This document shows positions 1 through 5,086 of a DNA stretch of 5,086 nt, one piece after another; positions within the stretch are counted from its first letter, which is position 1; each line of letters starts with the position of its first letter. The stretch is from positions 1 through 5,086 of the forward strand of contig CACZPG010000276.1 in the NCBI GenBank assembly GCA_902782965.1, given 5' to 3'. The position numbers were made by a program, and so were the translations under genes. The notes beneath the pieces were generated by a model. That model did no database searches. It had not been told where the DNA came from and saw nothing but the letters and a program-made list of their open reading frames with translations. This stretch comes from an uncultured Lachnospiraceae bacterium (GTDB taxonomy: Bacteria > Bacillota > Clostridia > Lachnospirales > Lachnospiraceae).

Positions 1-2607
1 GATGGAGATAACAGTCCGATAATCTATTTCGAACTCTGTAATCTCCTGAACAGCAATCCTATGATGCTGAAGAGGCTTACGGATTATGAGATAACAACTA
101 TCAAGTGGGGTCTGAGAAATAAATTTATCTCTGATGATGTATTGCTTGAATTTGTTAAGCTTGCAGGTAAGAATAAGGATTTTGACAAGCGAATATTTGA
201 TGTTCTTAGAGAAATCTATGACAAGAATGAATCAGAGCTCAGAATAGAGAGACGCAGACTGGCGGAGGAGCGCGGTCTGGATGAGAGTATTCTATATGAT
301 ATTCCTCTTCGTGAGAAAGATGAGCAGTCCAGAATTTCAGCTATCAATGATTATGATGATGATTCTCTTGAAGACATTTCTTTTGATTTTGGAAATAAAT
401 CGGATTCTCAGCTGGGAGCATTTGAAGATGAGATCAGTATGAATGAAGAAGATGAATCAGATGATTACCGTGATAAGGAAATCTCTGAACTTCTGAAGGG
501 TTCAGATGACGAGGGAATGCTCGATGAGATTGAAGGTAAGATTCAGGAGCTGGATGATTCTACAGACTCTCGTTATGATGCTGCAATAAGAGCGGATGCT
601 ACTGAGAAGCTTACAAGAAAAGAAAGTGAGAACCTGGAAGTTCTCTCCAGTATTTGTTCCATGCTCATTTCTGCAAATATGCTTGATACCCAGTATCACA
701 GGTTTTATAAGGCTGCTGTACTGAAGAGTTTGAAGTTCATAGGACTTAATGAATGTTATATCAGAAGTATGAATAAATCCAGATATGATCTGATACCTTC
801 ATCAGTTCTTATGTATCTGAATTATAAGAATACCCTTACTGAGGATGAACAGGCATATTTATATGCAAATGTAATCTTCAATAAGTCTGAACATATGAAA
901 ATTTACCATGAATATGCTCCTACAATGGAGGATTTCATGGAGAACATGATCGTAAAAGGAAAGGTTAACGATGACCTGACGGTTATCTATGACGAATTCC
1001 TGGAGCCTGAAAATGTAAGCAGTGTTTACGCAGGTAAGCTGATCAATATTATATTCCGCCGTAAGGTGGTATGTACCAATAAGAACGTGGCTGCGGTTAT
1101 TGTCAGTCATGAAGAGCTTCAGAATGATCAGAGGGTGCCTCTGGTAAATGGTGAGGCGTATGTTGAGGTTCTGTCGGAAAATGCATCTATCATTTTCGAG
1201 GACAGGAGCGGAAACAGATATGCCGGATCCATTCCATATCATTTTGAAAGGATAGTAGATGAGAAGGCATACATGCCTATATGCCGTGAATATAGTCCAC
1301 GAGATTACAGAGTTCTTCTGTACAATTATGAAAGTATCGGACAGTTCACTTACAAGAATGCAAAGGAAGTAAATGCTGCAAGAGAGATAATCCAGTGCGA
1401 TGAGATATCCTATGATTACAAGCAGCAGGCATGTCTGAACATCATTGAATATTATCATGAGAATCTGGATACAGATGTTCTTATTAAATATCTGAGCAGG
1501 CTGGATATTGAATACCTGACTCATGCAAATGCAAGAACCATTATTACATATCTGATCGATATGAATATGTTTGACAAGGCATTTCAGGCAGTTAAGCTGT
1601 ATGGTTTTAACGAACTGGATGTAAATGAATTATACAGACTTGCGGATTACGGTGTAACCGATTCAGAAGGCTTCATGAATGAAGACCTGATGTCAATCTG
1701 CATTAACCTTTATAAAACAGGAACCGTAAATGCAAATATTCTCGGATATCTTGTTTCTAATTTCAAGGGAAGTCTGGAAGAGCTTGCTGATCTCTTCAAG
1801 CTTGCTAAGGACAAAGTGACAGATATCGGCCCTCTGGCAGAGAATACTCTGGCACAGATGATGTTTGCCAATACATTTATAGAATATATATATGATGTTT
1901 TTCATACCTATTACAGTGGCAGAAGCAGAGGACTTGTGGTTAAGGCCTTTACCAGACTGTCAGCACACAATTATCTGGTAAATGATGAACAGGTTCCGAG
2001 TTCCATATTCGATGCTCTGTTCCAGGAGGTTAATAAGGGAAATATCGATGATGAGATTTCCACTATGGCACTGCTTCTCTACTTCAGCAGGCTGGAAAGA
2101 TTCACCGATGTTCAGAGGAAGTGGATTGAGGAGAATGTGGAGAAGTTTGTAGATGCAGGTAAGATGCTTCCGTTCTTCAAGAATTTCAGCTCCTTTATAA
2201 GGCTGCCACAGGATATATTCCTTAAGACTTATCTTGTTTACAAGAGTGAGCGGGAGAGACAGGTATTCGTGAAGTACAGCTTTGACACTGGAACCCGGGG
2301 CAAACAGAAGACCGAACGCAGACGTATGGAAGAAGTAGTCAGTGGAGTCTATGTTCTTGAATTCGTGGTATTCCATGGTGAGAGACTTGTGTATTCGATA
2401 GAGGACGATCCTAATGGAAATGCCAAGATTGTAGAAAGTGATGTGCTGAAGAAGAAGTCATTCTCAAATAAGAACCTCAGCCGTTTCGAGCAGATTAATT
2501 CAATGCTTGTTAAACAGGAAATGCGTAAAGATAAGGAGCTTCTTGAGGAACTTGATGTTTATATCAATACAGTTCATCTGTTTGAGGAAAATCTGAAGAT
2601 TCTTTAG
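1..2607 (+). CDS. DUF5717-type large helical-repeat protein, C-terminal part (5' end outside window)
   Basis: The frame is open from base 1 (it reads DGDNSPIIYFELCNLLNSNP before the first ATG at 61) and continues with the same helical character, so the true start lies upstream. The ATG at 61 is internal. The visible part is 868 residues; numbering here counts codon 1 of the window. Residues 1-95 are amphipathic helices of repeat type. Residues 116-190 are a strongly acidic linker (about 30 D/E in 75). Residues 210-330 are helical. Residues 346-433 look beta-rich. Residues 460-750 are a long run of helical-hairpin repeats, followed by a second beta-rich module (about 752-815) and a charged helical C-terminus. 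I recognise it from memory as the Lachnospiraceae DUF5717 family, whose members I recall as over 1,000 residues. No catalytic motif, signal peptide or membrane segment is visible. A scaffold role is inferred from the repeats and from the Hsp70-like and TPR neighbours. Confidence 0.88.
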   Translation, partial: DGDNSPIIYFELCNLLNSNPMMLKRLTDYEITTIKWGLRNKFISDDVLLEFVKLAGKNKDFDKRIFDVLREIYDKNESELRIERRRLAEERGLDESILYDIPLREKDEQSRISAINDYDDDSLEDISFDFGNKSDSQLGAFEDEISMNEEDESDDYRDKEISELLKGSDDEGMLDEIEGKIQELDDSTDSRYDAAIRADATEKLTRKESENLEVLSSICSMLISANMLDTQYHRFYKAAVLKSLKFIGLNECYIRSMNKSRYDLIPSSVLMYLNYKNTLTEDEQAYLYANVIFNKSEHMKIYHEYAPTMEDFMENMIVKGKVNDDLTVIYDEFLEPENVSSVYAGKLINIIFRRKVVCTNKNVAAVIVSHEELQNDQRVPLVNGEAYVEVLSENASIIFEDRSGNRYAGSIPYHFERIVDEKAYMPICREYSPRDYRVLLYNYESIGQFTYKNAKEVNAAREIIQCDEISYDYKQQACLNIIEYYHENLDTDVLIKYLSRLDIEYLTHANARTIITYLIDMNMFDKAFQAVKLYGFNELDVNELYRLADYGVTDSEGFMNEDLMSICINLYKTGTVNANILGYLVSNFKGSLEELADLFKLAKDKVTDIGPLAENTLAQMMFANTFIEYIYDVFHTYYSGRSRGLVVKAFTRLSAHNYLVNDEQVPSSIFDALFQEVNKGNIDDEISTMALLLYFSRLERFTDVQRKWIEENVEKFVDAGKMLPFFKNFSSFIRLPQDIFLKTYLVYKSERERQVFVKYSFDTGTRGKQKTERRRMEEVVSGVYVLEFVVFHGERLVYSIEDDPNGNAKIVESDVLKKKSFSNKNLSRFEQINSMLVKQEMRKDKELLEELDVYINTVHLFEENLKIL

Positions 2608-2692
2608 TTTTATATAATAGGAAAATGCGTTTCCTACATTTCCTTCGGACTGTTAAAGGTTTCGGGAATCATTATGACGATGGAGGAACATA
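2608..2692 (+). promoter_or_regulatory. Intergenic spacer with small hairpin
   Basis: This 85-base gap separates the first two genes. It contains a 7-bp AT-rich hairpin, TAGGAAA (2618-2624) and TTTCCTA (2630-2636), with a 5-base loop. No T-run follows directly, so it is a poor intrinsic terminator and more likely a processing or stability element, or incidental. A perfect TATAAT lies at 2613-2618, but no acceptable -35 hexamer is placed 16-18 bases upstream, so an internal promoter is only weakly supported. The simplest reading is read-through transcription from the upstream gene. Confidence 0.4.
2682..2686 (+). promoter_or_regulatory. Ribosome binding site for the DUF5716-type gene
   Basis: GGAGG ends six bases before the ATG at 2693. 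This near-ideal Shine-Dalgarno site fixes that start and rules out the nearby ATG at 2674, which precedes the site. Confidence 0.85.
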
Positions 2693-3946
2693 ATGGCAGA
2701 AGTATTTTACATAGGAATGGATCTGTGTTCTGATTTTACACAGTTGTCCTATTACAATGACATAAAAAGAGAGCCGGAATCGGTAAGCCAGCTGAATAAT
2801 AAAGAAACCTATCTTATGCCCAATATCCTCTTCTACAGTACGGATACGGAGCACTGGTATGTTGGTGGCGAAGCTTCTGAAGCTCGTTTCAATGAGAATG
2901 GTACAGTGGTTGACGGGATTTTTGAGAATCTGGATAACACTGAAGTCATAACGGTGGCTGGTAAAGAATACACCTATCAGAATCTCTTTATGATGATGGT
3001 CAAGCTTCATATTGATACATTTCTCTACAGATATGAAGCTGCTGAGATTAAGAAACTTGTCATTTCGATAGAAAGATTTGACCCCCGTATATTTGGACTT
3101 CTCAGTGAGCTTTACAAGGATATGGGAGTTGAAAAAGATGTAATTGAGATAACGAGTCATCTGGACAGCGGTCTCTATTATATATTTAATCAGCCTTCAG
3201 AATTGTGGAATAACAGTGTTTCTCTCTATGATTATAGTACTGATGGGTTGAATTATTACAGAATAGACATTTCTAAGAATAAAGAGCCACGAAGCATTAC
3301 AGTGATTCATGAGGATTATACAGAGCAGATATCCCTTTCAAGATACGGAAATGATACCTATCAAATGGATGTGGATTTTGCCAAGATAGCCGAATATGAA
3401 GGCAAGAAGGCATACATTTCTGCTGTTTTCCTGACCGGAGTAGGTTTCTCCAATAAATGGATGAAGAAATCCACCAATGTTCTCTGTCAGGGAAGACGAG
3501 TCTTTGTCGGACAGAATATTTATACTAAAGGCGCCTGCTATAGAGCGGTAGGAGGTGAATACAGAAAATTCTATGATGATTATTTTGTAGAGACCAAAGA
3601 AAATGTTTTGTCAGATATAGGAATCACTCTTGAGGACGAGAAGGATACTTTCGTGCCGATAATAACCGGCGGCAAACAGTGGTACAATACTACCGGTAAG
3701 CTGAATGTGATCATGGATGACACCGAGAAAGTGACCATCGTATATCATAATCGAAAGACTGATGAGGAGAAGAGAGAAACTGTAAGGATTAATGGCCTTC
3801 CGAAACGACCTAACAAGACTACAAAACTCAGTCTTGAGGTTGAATTTGAAAGCCCTGACGAAGGCGCCGTGATAATCAGGGATATGGGCTTCGGGAAAAT
3901 GTTCCCGACAACAAATAAAATATACAGAAAGGAGTTTAAGCTTTAA
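2693..3946 (+). CDS. DUF5716-type protein, degenerate Hsp70-like fold without lid
   Basis: This 417-residue protein belongs, from memory, to the DUF5716 family of Lachnospiraceae. Its layout follows Hsp70. Residues 7-17 (IGMDLCSDFTQ) sit where Hsp70 has the IGIDLGTTNS phosphate-1 loop. PNILF (43-47) and VGGEA (57-61) match the PSxVxF and VGxxA landmarks. ITSHLDSGLYYIF (153-165) matches INEPTAAALAYG. LYDYSTDGLN (178-187) stands where phosphate-2 DLGGGTFD should be. FLTGVGFSNKWM (246-257) and YTKGACYRAV (277-286) match the adenosine-binding and connect-2 regions. Residues about 305-417 resemble the beta substrate-binding domain: a TxxxLNV-VYHN strand set, then INGLPKRP (366-373) as in the LxGIPPAPRG segment. 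The glycine-rich nucleotide loops are lost, so ATP hydrolysis is doubtful. There is no helical lid or EEVD-like tail. It lies between a helical scaffold gene and a TPR gene in one operon. The Hsp70 relation is my inference from motif order; the start is fixed by a GGAGG site. Confidence 0.9.
   Translation: MAEVFYIGMDLCSDFTQLSYYNDIKREPESVSQLNNKETYLMPNILFYSTDTEHWYVGGEASEARFNENGTVVDGIFENLDNTEVITVAGKEYTYQNLFMMMVKLHIDTFLYRYEAAEIKKLVISIERFDPRIFGLLSELYKDMGVEKDVIEITSHLDSGLYYIFNQPSELWNNSVSLYDYSTDGLNYYRIDISKNKEPRSITVIHEDYTEQISLSRYGNDTYQMDVDFAKIAEYEGKKAYISAVFLTGVGFSNKWMKKSTNVLCQGRRVFVGQNIYTKGACYRAVGGEYRKFYDDYFVETKENVLSDIGITLEDEKDTFVPIITGGKQWYNTTGKLNVIMDDTEKVTIVYHNRKTDEEKRETVRINGLPKRPNKTTKLSLEVEFESPDEGAVIIRDMGFGKMFPTTNKIYRKEFKL
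3928..3934 (+). promoter_or_regulatory. Ribosome binding site for the TPR gene, inside the upstream gene
   Basis: AAAGGAG lies in the last codons of the DUF5716-type gene and ends 11 bases before the ATG at 3946. The spacing is a little long. With the TAATG stop-start overlap it suggests translational coupling of the two genes. Confidence 0.6.
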
Positions 3947-4779
3947 TGTCAAAGATTATTCTATGCTCTGCCAAGGTTGCAGAAACTCCTTTCACATTTC
4001 TTAATACCAAGGTAGAGATTTATACCTACGAGGAACTTTGTTTCTACATTTACAATAACACCATGCTTATAAGCAAATCAGCTCTTTCAGAGAAGCTTTT
4101 TAACTGGATCAGAGATGAACTTGGTATGGAAGAACTGGCAGATAAGCTTATGGGTATGCTTAATAAGACCACCTATGCTCAGGATCTGCTGATAGAGATT
4201 CTCAGCGAGGGAGATTATTATACTCTTGAAGAGATTAAGAATTATGCCGAGGCCTGGCAGAAATACCGCAAGCTTGATAAGCTTCAGCGGGCTAAGCTTA
4301 AGGCGGATGGCTATCTGGCTTACAGACGTTATATCAAGGCGGCTACATTTTATGATGATATCCTTGATGAAATCGATGAGGACAGAGATCCTGTATTTGT
4401 CGGAAACATATATCATAACAGAGGTGTAGCGGCTTCCAATAATATGGATCTGGAAGATGCGAAGAGTTATTTCATGAAGGCCTATGAGTTGAATGAGAAT
4501 CTGGATTCGTTGAAAAGTTATCTTTACATTGTTGCGCTTACTTCTGATACAGTCACTTTAAAGAGTGAAATCAGAAATCAGGGACTGCCGGATGATTTCC
4601 TTGAGGAAATAATGCATGAAATAGGTGAGTCAAAGGATGATGTAAGAGAAATGACCATCTTTGCGATGCTGCAGAGGGCTGCATACAATAAGATGAATAA
4701 GGATATGACAGATTACGATAAGAGGATGGATATTATCCTCAGTGAGATCAAAGATGACTTCCGTGAGCAGGCTATCTAA
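3946..4779 (+). CDS. TPR-like repeat protein of unknown function
   Basis: This 277-residue soluble protein starts at the ATG of a TAATG overlap with the previous gene, with AAAGGAG upstream. The N-terminal third (about 1-75) is a compact region with the run IYTYEELCFYIYNN (25-38) followed by amphipathic helices (WIRDELGMEELADKL). I recall this as a conserved signature in unnamed Lachnospiraceae proteins. Residues about 114-147 form a helical pair of TPR character (ADGYLAYRRYIKAATFYDDIL). Residues 152-186 are a clearer TPR (NIYHNRGVAASNNMDLEDAK, then YFMKAYELN) with small and aromatic residues at the usual spacing. The C-terminus (190-277) is helical and charged. TPR domains bind peptides, including tails of Hsp70 and Hsp90, so a partner role with the Hsp70-like upstream protein is plausible but inferred. 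No signal peptide, membrane segment or catalytic motif is seen. Confidence 0.9.
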   Translation: MSKIILCSAKVAETPFTFLNTKVEIYTYEELCFYIYNNTMLISKSALSEKLFNWIRDELGMEELADKLMGMLNKTTYAQDLLIEILSEGDYYTLEEIKNYAEAWQKYRKLDKLQRAKLKADGYLAYRRYIKAATFYDDILDEIDEDRDPVFVGNIYHNRGVAASNNMDLEDAKSYFMKAYELNENLDSLKSYLYIVALTSDTVTLKSEIRNQGLPDDFLEEIMHEIGESKDDVREMTIFAMLQRAAYNKMNKDMTDYDKRMDIILSEIKDDFREQAI

Positions 4780-4800
4780 AAATCAATATTTTTGAACATT

Positions 4801-4840
4801 GTTTGTCAGGGGTTGAATCATGAGACTTCCCTGGGCAAAC
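4801..4840 (+). other. Local hairpin at the 5' side of the structured RNA
   Basis: GTTTG (4801-4805) pairs with CAAAC (4836-4840), and CAGGG (4807-4811) with CCCTG (4829-4833), around a 17-base loop. This local fold competes with the long-range helix that uses the same 4829-4840 strand against 4989-5000. Either the two are alternative states, or part of this pairing forms a pseudoknot within the larger fold. Confidence 0.6.
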
Positions 4841-4879
4841 GATTGCGGAGCGGCGCTTAGCGTTGACGGAGGCCGAGTA

Positions 4880-4947
4880 GCTGGAAAAAAGTGCCGCCGA
4901 TCGGTTCCATAGAAGTTCCGGGGTAGGCGGACACTCTTTTTTACAGC
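4880..4947 (+). terminator. Long stem-loop with A-tract and T-tract, possible bidirectional terminator
   Basis: GCTG (4880-4883) pairs with CAGC (4944-4947). A6 (4885-4890) faces T6 (4937-4942), and GTG plus CCGCC (4891-4898) faces GGCGG plus ACAC (4926-4934). The 27-base loop can form a small inner hairpin (CGGTTC/GAA..CCG). A GC core followed by T6 is terminator-like on + and, through the A-tract, also on -. Against this, the tracts lie inside a stem closed by GCTG/CAGC and nested in further helices, so it may simply be the apical arm of the RNA. Confidence 0.35.
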
Positions 4948-4988
4948 GTTAAACGAGGTCGACAGGCAACGGTTAGCAAGCGCAGCGT

Positions 4989-5019
4989 GTTTGAACAGGG
5001 AACGTACTCATGTTCAAAT
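4989..5019 (+). other. Local hairpin at the 3' side of the structured RNA
   Basis: TTTGAACA (4990-4997) pairs perfectly with TGTTCAAA (5011-5018), with a G-T wobble at 4989/5019, around a 13-base loop. A second TTTGAACA copy at 4791-4798 could pair with the same TGTTCAAA strand or with TGTTCA at 5025-5030. Confidence 0.6.
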
Positions 5020-5026
5020 CCTTCTG

Positions 5027-5086
5027 TTCATAAATGTATATTTTTCAGAATATGATAGAGTAGGAAAAGAAATTGAAAATTAGAAA
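5027..5086 (+). promoter_or_regulatory. Weak promoter-like hexamers before the next gene
   Basis: TTCATA (5027-5032) and TATGAT (5051-5056) are separated by 18 bases and match the sigma-A hexamers at 4 and 5 of 6 positions. The upstream hexamer overlaps the closing stem of the structured RNA. No convincing start codon follows before the window ends, so the downstream gene is not visible. Confidence 0.2.

Larger units (their letters stand above)
4781..5045 (+). ncRNA. Structured noncoding RNA, candidate raiA-motif RNA
   Basis: No credible reading frame crosses this stretch, yet its middle is much richer in GC than the flanking genes and full of long-range complementarity. Helices found by eye, outside to inside: AT-rich closing stem 4786-4798 with 5025-5037 (TGAACA/TGTTCA core, one mismatch and one wobble), extendable outward; 4819-4840 with 4989-5012 (20 Watson-Crick pairs, bulges at 5003 and 5006, one GG/AA internal loop); GCGCTT 4853-4858 with AAGCGC 4978-4983; CGTTG 4861-4865 with CAACG 4967-4971; GGCC 4871-4874 with GGTC 4957-4960; and stem 4880-4898 with 4926-4947. 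All are nested in one rod. Size, host group and lack of coding fit the raiA-motif RNA of Firmicutes, which usually lies upstream of the ribosome hibernation gene raiA. The next gene is outside the window, and I cannot confirm the consensus from memory. The + strand is assumed because it follows the operon. A trans-acting RNA of another family or a long leader remain possible. Confidence 0.65.

Noticed and set aside
859..1524. 221-codon open frame on the - strand
   Set aside because: It lies wholly inside the DUF5717-type gene, has no ribosome binding site I can support, and its translation is a cysteine/isoleucine-rich shadow typical of an antisense frame.
2613..2618. Perfect TATAAT as an internal promoter
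   Set aside because: There is no -35-like hexamer at 16-18 bases and no extended -10. AT-rich spacers give such matches by chance.
2672..3160. 162-codon open frame on the - strand
   Set aside because: It is antisense to the strongly supported DUF5716-type gene and its ribosome binding site; no protein family is recognisable.
4226..4429. 67-codon + strand frame
   Set aside because: It is an out-of-frame reading inside the TPR gene, with no start context and no coding character.
4778..4793. AAAAAT-CAAT-ATTTTT hairpin as operon terminator
   Set aside because: The stem has only A-T pairs and no GC core, so it would not be stable enough. It may instead be part of the RNA closing stem.
4829..4860. 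GGGCAAAC segment resembling a c-di-GMP-I riboswitch
   Set aside because: The second conserved block and the expected two-hairpin layout do not follow, and the same bases are explained by long-range pairing.
5011..5021. GTTCAAATCC resembling the T-arm of a tRNA or tmRNA
   Set aside because: It lacks the acceptor, D and anticodon arms, a CCA end, and the tmRNA terminal pairing. The bases are explained by the TTTGAACA hairpin.
4781..5045. RNase P RNA, SRP RNA or T-box leader
   Set aside because: The diagnostic blocks (GAGGAAAGTCC of RNase P, GGTCAGG with GGAAG of SRP RNA, AGGGTGGNACCGCG of T-boxes) are absent.

Overview
The window looks like chromosomal DNA of a low-to-moderate GC Clostridia, most likely a Lachnospiraceae (the Butyrivibrio/Roseburia/Agathobacter neighbourhood). 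The evidence is the AT-leaning codon use, strong GGAGG-type ribosome binding sites, and a gene set I recognise from that family. This taxonomic call comes from memory of the protein families, not from a search.

Positions 1-4779 hold three genes on the + strand in one apparent operon. The first (1-2607) is open through the left edge of the window, so it is the C-terminal part of a very large helical-repeat protein of the DUF5717 type. After an 85-base gap with a small hairpin comes a 417-residue protein (2693-3946) of the DUF5716 type. Read closely, it is laid out like a degenerate Hsp70: an actin-fold ATPase region whose glycine-rich phosphate loops have been replaced, then a beta region resembling the Hsp70 substrate-binding domain, with no helical lid. 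The third gene (3946-4779) overlaps it by one base (TAATG) and encodes a 277-residue protein with two TPR-like repeats. A repeat scaffold, a lid-less Hsp70-like protein and a TPR protein together suggest a chaperone-like or adaptor complex. No member has an obvious signal peptide or membrane segment, so a cytoplasmic role is likely. The biochemical function is unknown.

Positions 4780-5086 contain no convincing gene. About 265 bases (4781-5045) are much richer in GC in the middle than the flanking genes and fold, by eye, into a nested set of long-range helices closed by an AT-rich stem. The best explanation is a structured noncoding RNA. The raiA-motif RNA of Clostridia is my leading candidate for its identity, but this is unproven. 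The element also carries two near-copies of one strand (GTTTG plus CAGGG) that compete for a single partner (CCCTG plus CAAAC), so two mutually exclusive folds can be drawn. The last 40 bases have only a weak promoter-like pair of hexamers.
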